Made by a program: the position numbers and the translations under genes | Source: an uncultured Lachnospiraceae bacterium | Lineage (GTDB): Bacteria; Bacillota; Clostridia; Lachnospirales; Lachnospiraceae | Direction: 5' to 3' | Assembly (NCBI GenBank): GCA_910588285.1 | Contig: CAJUQB010000112.1 | Location: forward strand, 1-14,967 | DNA length: 14,967 bases | Part shown: positions 7,779 to 14,967 of the stretch, piece after piece | Layout of the letters: the number at the start of each line of letters is the position of its first letter | Position numbering within the stretch: position 1 is the stretch's first letter | Notes under the pieces: model-generated | What the model saw: only the letters and a program-made list of their open reading frames with translations | Told to the model about the DNA's origin: nothing | The model's database searches: none

Positions 7779-9216
7779 GTGCAGCCTCCCATTCTTCCAT
7801 ATACTGCCGGACCTTAGGAGACATAAGCTGAGGCCCAAGGTAGTCGGAGAGCGCTATACCGGCCGGAGTGAGGGCAAGATACTCCTGCCGGTTCAATTCG
7901 GAGACGCCTGTGCTGCCGCTGCTTTGCATACGCGGTCCGCAGTCGCCTGTGCTCCGGCTGCTATACATACTCCTTTTGTCTATGCCGGACCTGCAGCAAT
8001 CCCGCAGATCAGACTTTGGGCCTGCATTTTCATCGATCCGCCGCTCCGCATATCCTTCCTCCTGCCATTTCCTCAGAAGCGGAAAATCCGCCGCCGCCTG
8101 ACTGCCGAAATGCGCTTCATATCTCCCAAGGGAAAGCCCCGGCTGAATCAGCAGGTGGCGGATCACATACCGGCGCTTCAGCTCTTCATCGGAAAGCAGC
8201 AGGCCGTGGGAAATCTTTGTGAAATCCTGAGCCGCTTCATATTCTTCTAACCGGGTCAGACAATCGGTGCGGGTGATGGCATAGGGAGTACAGAAATGAA
8301 GGCGCCCCAGATAGCTTCTTCCGCCGCAGCCCAAGGCCAGGGATGTGCCGAAGCCGCATTCCGAATAGGCCCGCTGTCCCTTCCGGCGAAGAAAACGGCG
8401 CATAGAATCCTGTCGGAAGCCTTTTTCCCGAAGAAAGGATGATGCGGTTCTGTACTGCTCCAGGGCGGATTTGGGATCCAGAACCATGCCTTCCCCTGGC
8501 TCCCGCTCCAGCTTGGCACCATGTTTTACATACAGCGGGTAGAGAAAAATCTCGTCCGGGTCAAAGATCAGAGCCTCTTTGATGGAATTCAGGAGGCTCT
8601 GGACGGTCTGGCCAGGTATTCCGTAGATAAAATCCACATTGATGCAGGGAAAGTCAAAGGATTTTAACAGTGCCAGAGCCTGGCGGGCCCGGCCGGCCCG
8701 GTGACTGCGCCGAAGTGCCCGAAGTTCTTCATCGGAAAAGCTCTGGATGCCCATGCTGATCCGGGTGGCGCCGGCTTTCTTTAACAGCCACAGCTTCCCT
8801 TCCGTGGTCTGATTCGGGGCGGTTTCAACGACCAGTTCCCGCGAGCTGGTAAAAGAAAAGCATTCATCCAGAATTGCAAACATCCGCTCCAGCTGGCTTT
8901 CCGACAGAAGCAGAGGAGTGCCGCCGCCGATGGTCAGACTGGAAAATTCTGTCCCCAAGGGTGCCAGCAGCGTTTTGTACTGCCTTGCCTGCCGTTCTAC
9001 GGCCGCCAGATACAGGTCCATGGCAGCAGTGTCCTGACCAGTGACGGAGAACAGATTGCAGTAGCCGCATTTGCTCTGACAGAAGGGAATATGCAGGTAG
9101 AGTCCATGTCCGCTGCCGGCAAGGGCCGCAAGATAGTCCTCCAGCTTCACTCCGGCCAGCGGCCGGTAGGCAGTCTTATGGGGATAGCTGTACATATACT
9201 GAATGTAAGGATTCAT
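7771..9216 (-). CDS. STM4012-like radical SAM protein (HemN/HemW-like)
   Basis: This 481-residue protein resembles coproporphyrinogen dehydrogenase-like radical SAM enzymes. It carries C46-x3-C50-x2-C53 in CQSKCGYC, the SAM-binding GGGTP (97-101), ETAPNQ (131-136), GIQSFSDEEL (156-165) and VDFIYGIPGQT (194-204), with a winged-helix-like C-terminal end (LTPAGIALSDYLGPQ). The N-terminal MNPYIQYMYSYPHKTAYRPL and the operon context match the STM4012 family, whose reaction is unknown; true heme synthesis is unlikely. The ATG at 9216 is chosen because ACGGAGG lies 6 bases upstream; an in-frame ATG at 9273 has no such site. Between residues about 395 and 446 is a Ser/Gly/Arg/Cys-rich insert encoded in part by a 39-bp imperfect tandem repeat, which looks like a recent expansion. 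The gene ends inside the start of the next one. Confidence 0.88.
   Translation of the reverse strand: MNPYIQYMYSYPHKTAYRPLAGVKLEDYLAALAGSGHGLYLHIPFCQSKCGYCNLFSVTGQDTAAMDLYLAAVERQARQYKTLLAPLGTEFSSLTIGGGTPLLLSESQLERMFAILDECFSFTSSRELVVETAPNQTTEGKLWLLKKAGATRISMGIQSFSDEELRALRRSHRAGRARQALALLKSFDFPCINVDFIYGIPGQTVQSLLNSIKEALIFDPDEIFLYPLYVKHGAKLEREPGEGMVLDPKSALEQYRTASSFLREKGFRQDSMRRFLRRKGQRAYSECGFGTSLALGCGGRSYLGRLHFCTPYAITRTDCLTRLEEYEAAQDFTKISHGLLLSDEELKRRYVIRHLLIQPGLSLGRYEAHFGSQAAADFPLLRKWQEEGYAERRIDENAGPKSDLRDCCRSGIDKRSMYSSRSTGDCGPRMQSSGSTGVSELNRQEYLALTPAGIALSDYLGPQLMSPKVRQYMEEWEAAHG
7905..7982. repeat. Imperfect 39-bp tandem repeat inside the STM4012-like gene
   Basis: Two units start at 7905 and 7944 with the shared opening CGCCTGTGCT. 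Of the first 27 bases 23 agree, and the unit ends then diverge. At protein level this gives MYSSRSTGD and MQSSGSTGV 13 residues apart, and a more distant third copy may precede them (CCRSGIDKRS). The repeat keeps the reading frame. Confidence 0.6.
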
Positions 9217-9329
9217 GGAAAACCTCCGTATCAAATAGGCGGCACAAAACAAGTCCGGCTCCGGTTCCGTCAAGGCGTTGGGTCAAAATCCCTTGGTATG
9301 AATGTTTTGCTAAGAGTCTAAACATGCTC
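9217..9329. other. Spacer inside the STM401x operon
   Basis: This 113-base gap between the hydrolase stop and the STM4012-like start is the longest in the operon. It contains the ACGGAGG site of the next gene and a small hairpin (TAAGAG/CTCTTA) without a T tail on the minus strand, so it does not look like a terminator. Confidence 0.4.
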
Positions 9330-10214
9330 TTATAGTAAAAAATGTTTGTACGGAACCGTATTGACCGCCGGATGGCTGATGCCATGGAAATGGCATCCGT
9401 CCTCCCCATAGCAGGTGCCATGGTCCGAGCAGCAGATCACAAATGCTCCTCCCCGGGTATATTTCCAGCCGTCAAACAGTCGGCCCAGTTCCCCGTCCAC
9501 ATACCGAAGAGCCGCCTTGTGGCTTTCCAGACTGTCACATTTTACCCCTTCCAGGTAAAAATAGTTGGGGTAATGGATGGCATCTACATTTAGATAGAGG
9601 AAAATACGCTGCCCAAGGTCAGCCTTTTTAAGCTTCTTTAAAAGAAAATCCACCTGGTTGCGGGTGCTGTCTTTGACCGGGCAGCCAAAGGAAGGATTCC
9701 AGAAGCTTTCCTGGAAGTAGCTGGGAAAGACCTTCCCCATATCCGAACGTTTGTCAAAGAAGGACACGCCGCCGACACACCAGGTAGCATAGCCGTCCCG
9801 GCTCAGCCCCTCCATGATGGTGCTGCCGGAAAATACATAAGCCCCTTCAGGACCTTTCTGCCCAAGGCCTACGCCCTTTGGAAAGAACAGAAGCTCCTGT
9901 TCTCCGATATGTCTGGCATCGAAAGGCGCAGGCAGAAAGCCGGAGAACATGGAATGGTGGGCGGGCCAGGTAAAGTTCCCCGGGGCCTGGCGTTTCTCCC
10001 AGGGACCATACCGGTTCAGTACAGGGGTAGTTCCTGCCGCTTCCTCCTGGATGGCCGCGTCATAGCGCAGGGTATCCAGGCAGATCAGCAGGATATCCTG
10101 GATTCCCACAATTTGTGTCATGTCAATGGAGGATTTCCGGCGCTTCTGGGCAGCGGCCAGCATCTGGAAAGGCACTTCCCTGGCAGAGGGATTCTCTGTG
10201 CTGTGTTCTGTCAT
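9330..10214 (-). CDS. STM4013-like hydrolase of the sulfatase/alkaline phosphatase fold
   Basis: This 294-residue protein has the metal-binding and nucleophile pattern of the alkaline phosphatase superfamily. It shows LLICLDTLRYD (D47, D52), then FTWPAHHSMFSG with T82 as the probable nucleophile, a LNVDAIHYPN segment (209-217) and CSDHGTCYGEDGCHFHG (D264, H265, H276, H278). This agrees with the STM4013/SEN3800 family. No signal peptide or membrane segment is present, so a cytoplasmic enzyme acting on a phosphate or sulfate ester or diester is likely, but the substrate is unknown. The ATG at 10214 has AAGGAG 8 bases upstream. A longer frame from 10319 would overlap the upstream gene and starts with low-complexity sequence, so it is rejected. 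It lies third in the operon, 77 bases after the ATP-grasp gene. Confidence 0.85.
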   Translation of the reverse strand: MTEHSTENPSAREVPFQMLAAAQKRRKSSIDMTQIVGIQDILLICLDTLRYDAAIQEEAAGTTPVLNRYGPWEKRQAPGNFTWPAHHSMFSGFLPAPFDARHIGEQELLFFPKGVGLGQKGPEGAYVFSGSTIMEGLSRDGYATWCVGGVSFFDKRSDMGKVFPSYFQESFWNPSFGCPVKDSTRNQVDFLLKKLKKADLGQRIFLYLNVDAIHYPNYFYLEGVKCDSLESHKAALRYVDGELGRLFDGWKYTRGGAFVICCSDHGTCYGEDGCHFHGISHPAVNTVPYKHFLL

Positions 10215-10291
10215 ACATTGTTCTCCTTGTTTACTCGGTGTATTTGATTGTTCAGGCGGGCAGCAGGATATCCCGTCTGAAGGGTTATCAT

Positions 10292-11428
10292 TTAAAGGAT
10301 GCGGCCCTCCTTCAGCCACTGCTTCATCATCTCTGCCTGGTGGAGATAGATCCGGTTTTCCTGGTATATATCCTGATAGATCAAGTCCCCCTGTGCATTC
10401 ATCTCAATGATTCTGGGCCGCAGACTGCCCTTTTCCAGCAGAATATCAATACCGGCGCAGGAAAGGGACGGGAAGCAGCTCATGGCAGACCTGCACAGGC
10501 TGCGGATTTGGGAAAGCACCTGTACAGGAAGGCTCAAAGCCTCATATTCCACAGGATGGTTGTTGAGGTGCAGGTTGGTGACAGGACCTTTGGAAAGTCT
10601 GGCCAGAATATAATCCAGCTCCCCATTCTGCATCACCACCCGCAGGTCATAAGAGAAGCCTTTGTATTGGGCCTTTGGATACCAGCGTTCCACAATACAG
10701 TCCAGAGCCAGAAGTTTGTCTAAAGCGCGCTGAATTTGCTCCCGATCCTCACAGCGAACCAGCCTTTTGGTATTGATCAGACCGCCGTCCGGGCTTTCTG
10801 CCGCGCAGGTGTAGAGAACCATGCGCCCGGTGCCTGGCTGGGTGCGGAAGGCGGACACGCCGGCAGCCCCGGAACCACAGACCGGCTTTACGAATACCTG
10901 ATGGATGTGCTGACGGATCATAGCCTGGATAAGCTGTCCGGCGGTACGGATGGGGACTTGGTCTTCGGGGATCATCATTTCCGTTACAGCCAGTCCGGCC
11001 TGAGTCAGCCGCATCTTACAAGCCCTCTTATCCAGCAGTTCCAGAATCCCACGGGGGTGGTTGAAAAATGTTACCGTCCCAAAACTTGTCTGTAAATTCC
11101 TTTCCGCCTGCTGTTCTAACCCGGCCAGAATTTCCAGGTCTTTCCGATAGGAAGCCGTCAGAGCGTCCAGTTCCTCCAGACGGCAGCTTTCCCAGAGAGG
11201 CGGGTCAATTTTGATGTAAGTTGCCGTATCTGGTTGGAGCAGGCTCCTGGCCCCTGTCAGCAGCCTGCTCCACTCTTTCCAGTCCACAACCAGAAACCCT
11301 GCAGCCGGAAAAGCTTCTGGCTGCAGGGCAGGCAGAACAGACAGCCCGCACTGCTTTGCTGCCTGTTCCAGATAGACGGTTCGTTTTGTTCCGGGATTTC
11401 CCAGGAGTACTGCCTGTCTGGAACTCAT
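10292..11428 (-). CDS. STM4014-like ATP-grasp protein
   Basis: This 378-residue protein has a C-terminal ATP-grasp fold. ATP and Mg2+ sites can be seen: VFVKPVCGSGAAGV (K181 and a glycine-rich loop, 178-191), SYDLRVVM (D261, R263), GIDILLEKG (D328) and IIEMNAQGDL (E342, N344). ATP-grasp enzymes activate a carboxylate as acyl phosphate and join it to an amine or thiol. The match in position and size is to the STM4014 family, whose substrate is unknown. The N-terminal 120 residues are less typical and may bind a substrate or partner. The ATG at 11428 overlaps the preceding stop (ATGA), with no clear ribosome binding site, so translation is probably coupled to the STM4015-like gene. Confidence 0.85.
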   Translation of the reverse strand: MSSRQAVLLGNPGTKRTVYLEQAAKQCGLSVLPALQPEAFPAAGFLVVDWKEWSRLLTGARSLLQPDTATYIKIDPPLWESCRLEELDALTASYRKDLEILAGLEQQAERNLQTSFGTVTFFNHPRGILELLDKRACKMRLTQAGLAVTEMMIPEDQVPIRTAGQLIQAMIRQHIHQVFVKPVCGSGAAGVSAFRTQPGTGRMVLYTCAAESPDGGLINTKRLVRCEDREQIQRALDKLLALDCIVERWYPKAQYKGFSYDLRVVMQNGELDYILARLSKGPVTNLHLNNHPVEYEALSLPVQVLSQIRSLCRSAMSCFPSLSCAGIDILLEKGSLRPRIIEMNAQGDLIYQDIYQENRIYLHQAEMMKQWLKEGRIL

Positions 11429-12303
11429 TCGGTCATCATGGCAGACATATAGAGCTCTCCATTGTACTCATCCGGTTGGTTCCGCTCGGACACATCCACT
11501 TCCATAGAAAGGCCGGCAAGCTTCTGCTCCATCTCCGGGGACAGATAATGGTAATGAAGGTCCAGCTTCTTAAGATTGGGCCAGGAAGGCAGCTTCTCAA
11601 GAAGCAGGGCGCCGCCTTTGTCGGTGAGGGTGCCCATGGACAGATTCAGGGTGTGAATCCGGCCCATGAATTTGCTGTCCAGAACTATCTCTGCCACCTC
11701 GTCCTGGATCTCACTGTCTGCCAGCCCTAAGTACTCCAGGCAGGGGAAGTCAGCCTTGTCTAAAAGCTCCCGAATCGTGTCCGCATTGCCGTCAAAACCA
11801 TAGTTATCCACACCGATATAGAGCATCAGCCGCTTTAAGGAAGGCAGGCTGGCAGCCTGGATAGACTGGATGACATGCTCCGGCAGCCCGCCGCAGATGA
11901 TTTCCAGGGCTTCCAGGTTCTCGTGATGAATCTGGCCCAGCTCCAGATCCGTACTGCCCATGATGATAAGTTCCTTCAACTGGGGCATGGCGGCCCACAG
12001 ACTGCTGTAATTTCCCTGAATGATCCAGGATACCTCACATTCCTCGTAATCCATGTTGCCGATGAACAGCTTTGTGATGTGGGAGAACTGGTCTGCGTGG
12101 TTCACAATACCGTCAATGATTTCCTGGCAGCCGTCCTCACAGGCAGAGCCCCAGCTTCCGATTACCAGGTAATCCAGACTGGGAAAATCCGGATCAGCCA
12201 GAATCTCATCTACCATGGAGGCAGGTCCTTTGCCGTTTTCGTAGTCATCGTAATCATAAGAATAGGTTTTTGAGTGGGGATCATTAATCTCTATGTAGCT
12301 CAT
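11425..12303 (-). CDS. STM4015-like leucine-rich repeat protein
   Basis: This 292-residue protein is the first gene of the operon. Residues about 100-275 contain irregular leucine-rich repeats, seen in LKELIIMGSTDLEL, LEALEIICGG, LKRLMLYIGV, LEYLGLADSEI, IHTLNLSMGTL and LKKLDLHYHYLSPEM. The N-terminal part is acidic (YSYDYDDYENGKG). Size, repeat style and operon order match the STM4015 family. Such proteins have no catalytic residues, so a binding or scaffold role is inferred, perhaps for the substrate shared by the enzymes encoded downstream. The start at 12303 has AGGAGG 6 bases upstream. No signal peptide is seen, so it is cytoplasmic. It overlaps the next gene by 4 bases. Confidence 0.85.
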   Translation of the reverse strand: MSYIEINDPHSKTYSYDYDDYENGKGPASMVDEILADPDFPSLDYLVIGSWGSACEDGCQEIIDGIVNHADQFSHITKLFIGNMDYEECEVSWIIQGNYSSLWAAMPQLKELIIMGSTDLELGQIHHENLEALEIICGGLPEHVIQSIQAASLPSLKRLMLYIGVDNYGFDGNADTIRELLDKADFPCLEYLGLADSEIQDEVAEIVLDSKFMGRIHTLNLSMGTLTDKGGALLLEKLPSWPNLKKLDLHYHYLSPEMEQKLAGLSMEVDVSERNQPDEYNGELYMSAMMTE

Positions 12304-12318
12304 AAAATACCTCCTGCG
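12298..12318 (-). promoter_or_regulatory. Strong ribosome binding site of the operon's first gene
   Basis: On the minus strand GCAGGAGGTATTTT precedes the ATG at 12303. The AGGAGG core with a 6-base spacer fixes the start of the STM4015-like gene. Confidence 0.7.
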
Positions 12319-12353
12319 TCATAAAGTGTACACCCGGATTTTGCGTTGAGTTT

Positions 12354-12382
12354 ATATTAGCATAGATTTGATGTTTTAGCAA
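12354..12382 (-). promoter_or_regulatory. Candidate promoter of the STM401x operon
   Basis: On the minus strand TTGCTA (12377-12382) and TAATAT (12354-12359) lie 17 bases apart, each matching the sigma-A consensus at 4 of 6 positions. An overlapping TATAAA (12351-12356) is a better -10 but gives a 20-base spacer. It lies about 55 bases before the first gene and is weak on sequence alone. Confidence 0.35.
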
Positions 12383-12671
12383 GATGCGGTGTTTTGTATT
12401 GGAGCAAAAGTTTAAGCGTCAGAGCTGGATAGTTACGGCCCATATTGAATTTTCCTCCCGGATATGCTAAAATTTCGAAAAGGATGTGCATCGGCCAATG
12501 GAATTTGATATCAGAAAATCTTTTCATCCCAGACAAGCAGATAAAGCCTGTAAAAAGCACAGTAGCTCCAACTGCAAAAACAGGCCAAAACAGGCAGTCA
12601 ATCCTCTCCTTCCCCGCAGCAACAGGCAGCTGCAAATCCGCTGAGCTTGCGATGCGGTCATCCATTTTCAT
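12357..12671 (-). CDS. Doubtful small membrane protein or gene remnant
   Basis: This frame encodes 104 residues with one clear hydrophobic segment, CLFWPVFAVGATVLFTGFIC (about 26-45), followed by a basic, aromatic stretch (MKRFSDIKFHWPMHILFEIL). I do not recognise a family. It has no ribosome binding site before the ATG at 12671 or the one at 12665, and its 3' end overlaps the candidate operon promoter. Just upstream another frame holds a short basic peptide sequence (TAKKLNKKQICIYENG) that could be its displaced N-terminus, so it may be a decayed gene. It fills most of the region between the operon and the divergent HAD gene. Whether it is coding is uncertain. Confidence 0.3.
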   Translation of the reverse strand: MKMDDRIASSADLQLPVAAGKERIDCLFWPVFAVGATVLFTGFICLSGMKRFSDIKFHWPMHILFEILAYPGGKFNMGRNYPALTLKLLLQYKTPHLAKTSNLC

Positions 12672-12708
12672 ATATACAGATTTGCTTTTTGTTCAATTTC
12701 TTGGCAGT

Positions 12709-12726
12709 ATGCTCACTTGTCAGCAT
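12709..12726. promoter_or_regulatory. 18-bp imperfect palindrome upstream of the HAD gene
   Basis: ATGCTCACTTGTCAGCAT has arms ATGCT and AGCAT with a further AC/GT pair inside, so 7 of 9 base pairs are symmetric. It lies 34-51 bases before the HAD start and next to a TTGGCA (12701-12706) that could be a -35 box. An operator role is inferred from shape and place only. Confidence 0.35.
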
Positions 12727-12759
12727 CAAATGATTACCAGCTATTAGGGAGGTACCTAT

Positions 12760-13593
12760 ATGGAGAAATGTTTATATGTATCGGATTTAGACGGAACATT
12801 ACTTAGAAGTGATGAAACTTTATCCGAATATACGTGTCATGTAATTAATAACCTTACAGAAAGAGGTATTTTGTTTTCGTATGCAACAGCAAGGTCTTAT
12901 GTGACTGCAAAGAAGGTTACAAAAGGATTGCATGCAAAAATACCATTGATTGTATATAATGGTGCATTTGTCATTGATAATATTTCTGAAGAAATTCTTA
13001 TTTCAAATTATTTTCATGATGATATAAATGAGGTTTTGGAGGAATTATTCTCTAACAGCATATATCCAATCGTATATTCTCATATTGATACAGCTGAATA
13101 CTTTTCCTTTATTCCTGATAAATGTAATAAAGGCATGCAGACATTTTTGAATACACGAAACGGTGATCGGCGATGGAGGGAGGCTCAAAATACTGAGCAC
13201 TTGATACAAGGTGATTTGTTCTACATAACCTGTATTGATTCAAAGGAAAAATTGGAACCTTTTTTCAAAAAGTACAAAGATAAATATCATGTCGTTTTTC
13301 AGCAAGAGATTTATACGAAAGAGCACTGGCTAGAGATAATGCCTAAGGAAGCATCCAAGGCAAATGCTATTTTACAATTAAAAGAAATATTAGGTTGCAA
13401 AAAGGTTATATCATTTGGAGATGCTGCAAATGACATTGATATGTTTCATATATCTGATGAGGCATATGCAGTAGCAAATGCACTTGATGAACTTAAGCAG
13501 GCTGCTACAAAAGTGATTGGAAGCAATGATCATAACGGTGTAGCTGAATGGCTAGATAATTGCTTTCATTATCATTTATCTGCTTTCTATTAA
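12760..13593 (+). CDS. Cof-type HAD-IIB sugar-phosphate phosphatase
   Basis: This 277-residue cytoplasmic hydrolase is intact and full length for the Cof/YidA-like HAD-IIB group. Motif I is SDLDGTLL (D9 and D11), motif II SYATARSY (T43), motif III includes K200 in EASKANA, and motif IV is GDAANDIDM (D221, D225). The middle part (about 80-190) is the C2B cap that sets substrate choice; substrates are usually sugar or nucleotide phosphates, and the one used here is unknown. GGGAGG lies 7 bases before the ATG. The gene is markedly AT-rich compared with the operon on its left, which suggests a different origin. It is transcribed away from that operon and converges with the PPC-domain gene. Confidence 0.9.
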   Translation: MEKCLYVSDLDGTLLRSDETLSEYTCHVINNLTERGILFSYATARSYVTAKKVTKGLHAKIPLIVYNGAFVIDNISEEILISNYFHDDINEVLEELFSNSIYPIVYSHIDTAEYFSFIPDKCNKGMQTFLNTRNGDRRWREAQNTEHLIQGDLFYITCIDSKEKLEPFFKKYKDKYHVVFQQEIYTKEHWLEIMPKEASKANAILQLKEILGCKKVISFGDAANDIDMFHISDEAYAVANALDELKQAATKVIGSNDHNGVAEWLDNCFHYHLSAFY

Positions 13594-13661
13594 TTATGGA
13601 TAAAATGACAACCAGCATCATGTGCATTTTCTACTGTTTGTTTATCTGAACTCTGTGGAGC
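13594..13661. other. Short convergent intergenic region
   Basis: The stop codons of the HAD gene and the PPC-domain gene face each other here. AAAATG (13602-13607) and CATTTT (13625-13630) could form a weak stem, but without a GC-rich core or clear T tail I do not call a terminator. Confidence 0.3.
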
Positions 13662-14967
13662 CTATAAAACCTTTTTGAACTGATATTGATACATATCGGA
13701 ATACATATTTCCAGAGGACTGTGGGGTAAGGCGGCCATTCAGTGCTCCCGTATCCACTGAAAAGCCGCTGTCCACCACGGAAAATGCCCCATCCTTAAAC
13801 TGGAACTGTGAGGTAAAATCAGGAATCCCCAGGTCACCGCTTATCCTGATATTCCCTATGATATCAGCCAGCGCATCCTTCATCCGCTCGATCTTGGCAT
13901 TATCCTTTGTCTTGTTCATCAGGTTGGCAGCTTTCTCCGGCAGACCTCCAATTTTCCCGTCAGGTGTCAGATAAAGATTTTCTAAGGAAATATTCTCTCC
14001 CGTAATCCCTTTCAGATAACGCCGCACTTCCTGCACATCCGTAGCATACTGGTATACACCCCCAGGCAGATCCCCCACGCTGTCAGCAATGCCTGTGTAA
14101 TACCGGTACATCTGGTCACCGTACCTTTCATCTATGAGTTTCTGCACCTGTTTCCGGACAGCCACATCCTCTATCCCATCCACGGCCACATCCCCGTTGC
14201 TCCCAATCCTTACACGCATACCCTCTATGTCGTCACGGGAAATGCCCATGCCCTCCAGGTCCTTCACAAAATCATCGGAAAAGCTGTTTTTCAGTTCTGC
14301 TTTCTGCTGCGCCTTTTCCATATCTTTCAGGTTGGCAAAAATCTTCACATACTCCCGCTCCGCATCGCTTATGTCCTTCCCCTCCGCCATGTCCTGCAGC
14401 AGTTCATCCACCGTGCGCCCGCCTTTGTACTTCTTTTCTTCCGGCAGGCTGTCAAACTGTTTCTGGTGGAGCTGCTCCATTTCTTTTCTATAATTCTGCT
14501 CCGTCTCCCGCAGGACTGCATTATATTGATCAAGATACTCCCGCCAGTTTTTATCCTTTCGGCTGTATGCGCTGTGGAGGTTCCCGAACGCCTCCCTGAT
14601 GGCATCGGTCTTTTCATGCTCCTTATTTTCGGAAACATGGAAACTGATTCTGTAATAATCGTCCGGGGAAACCTCTTTCCCGTTTCCGTTTTCTATCTTG
14701 ATACAGTATTTATTAGTCTTTGTATCCCAATTAGGGATGGCCAGCTTTTTTCGTCCTTCCCCGTCCCACTCGGCCTTCCCTACCTGGTTGCCGTATTCGT
14801 CATACAGGGTAAGGTCGTAATCGCAGCCCTCCGGCATATCAATATAGACTTCAACGCCAAAGTAATTCTGGAGGGTGCGGTTAAAAGGGATGGCGAAATT
14901 ATAGAAATCCACATCCTTATCATCACAAAGATTCCCTTTCAGGCTGCTGGTCTCATCCTTGATCAGA
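13662..14967 (-). CDS. Large protein with PPC-like beta domain, 3' part only
   Basis: The frame is open to the right edge, so the N-terminus lies outside; 434 residues are visible. The first 110 or so have the pattern of a bacterial pre-peptidase C-terminal (PPC) domain: KGNLCDDKDVDFYNF, then YDLTLYDEYGNQVGK, then KYCIKIENGNG and a final beta strand YYRISFHVSE. A charged helical or coiled-coil stretch follows (RETEQNYRKEMEQLHQKQ), and then a globular region ending in MYQYQFKKVL that I do not recognise. PPC domains are typical of exported proteins, so a cell-surface or secreted role is inferred, but the signal peptide would be outside the window. A GTG at 14912 is in frame but internal to the PPC domain, so it is not the true start. 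No catalytic motif is seen. Confidence 0.7.
   Translation of the reverse strand, partial: LIKDETSSLKGNLCDDKDVDFYNFAIPFNRTLQNYFGVEVYIDMPEGCDYDLTLYDEYGNQVGKAEWDGEGRKKLAIPNWDTKTNKYCIKIENGNGKEVSPDDYYRISFHVSENKEHEKTDAIREAFGNLHSAYSRKDKNWREYLDQYNAVLRETEQNYRKEMEQLHQKQFDSLPEEKKYKGGRTVDELLQDMAEGKDISDAEREYVKIFANLKDMEKAQQKAELKNSFSDDFVKDLEGMGISRDDIEGMRVRIGSNGDVAVDGIEDVAVRKQVQKLIDERYGDQMYRYYTGIADSVGDLPGGVYQYATDVQEVRRYLKGITGENISLENLYLTPDGKIGGLPEKAANLMNKTKDNAKIERMKDALADIIGNIRISGDLGIPDFTSQFQFKDGAFSVVDSGFSVDTGALNGRLTPQSSGNMYSDMYQYQFKKVL

Noticed and set aside
7779..7838. Longer start of the radical SAM-HAD gene at 7838
   Set aside because: The extra 20 residues lie inside the upstream gene, show no similarity to a radical SAM N-terminus, and GGGAGG fixes the ATG at 7778.
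8256..8522. Small minus-strand frame inside the STM4012-like gene
   Set aside because: It is a different frame of a strongly supported gene and has no ribosome binding site or motif.
9313..9334. Hairpin TAAGAG/CTCTTA as a terminator inside the operon
   Set aside because: The stem is short and AT-rich, and no T tract follows on the minus strand; the operon seems continuous.
10115..10723. A 202-codon plus-strand frame
   Set aside because: It lies opposite the ATP-grasp gene and the start of the hydrolase gene, both well supported, and has no recognisable domain.

Overview
The window looks like accessory DNA from a low-to-medium GC Firmicute, most plausibly a gut clostridium of the Lachnospiraceae type. 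This is inferred from strong AGGAGG-type ribosome binding sites, the codon use and the gene families. Composition is a mosaic judged by eye: positions 1-5800 are AT-rich, 5800-12300 clearly GC-rich, 12760-13593 AT-rich again, and 13660 to the right edge intermediate. No rRNA, tRNA, CRISPR array, integrase or transposase was found.

Positions 1-5807 are a graveyard of defence-type genes on the minus strand. It holds a methyltransferase piece at the left edge, a frameshifted fragment (516-962) that resembles the N-terminal module of HNH/restriction-type proteins, a DUF262 + HNH (GmrSD-like) gene broken by about four frameshifts (924-2795), and an SMC/Rad50-like ATPase that is frameshifted and has lost its Walker A half (4308-5807), followed by a small overlapping partner gene. 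In the middle sits one apparently intact unit: an AbrB-type antitoxin and PIN-domain toxin pair (3068-3735) with its own promoter, a palindrome between the -35 and -10, and a terminator. An imperfect inverted repeat of about 27 bp brackets the unit (2923-2950 and 3852-3878).

At about 5794-5807 the ATPase meets an Xre-type regulator fragment on the plus strand. Both genes have lost their 5' ends at this point, so the site looks like a deletion junction between two formerly divergent genes.

Positions 6120-12303 are a tight five-gene minus-strand operon. From its promoter side it encodes STM4015-like (leucine-rich repeats), STM4014-like (ATP-grasp), STM4013-like (sulfatase/phosphatase-fold hydrolase), STM4012-like (HemN/HemW-like radical SAM) and STM4011-like (radical SAM with SPASM-like cysteines) proteins. 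The last carries a C-terminal HAD-type domain. The families are named after Salmonella loci, and to my knowledge their reaction is not established. Two radical SAM enzymes, an ATP-grasp ligase, a hydrolase and a repeat scaffold suggest a modification or biosynthesis pathway. This operon, with its unusual HAD fusion, is the best candidate for an undescribed system here.

Divergent from the operon, after a stretch holding only a doubtful membrane ORF, is an intact Cof-type HAD phosphatase (12760-13593). At the right edge is the 3' part of a large protein with a pre-peptidase C-terminal (PPC)-like beta domain, running off the window.
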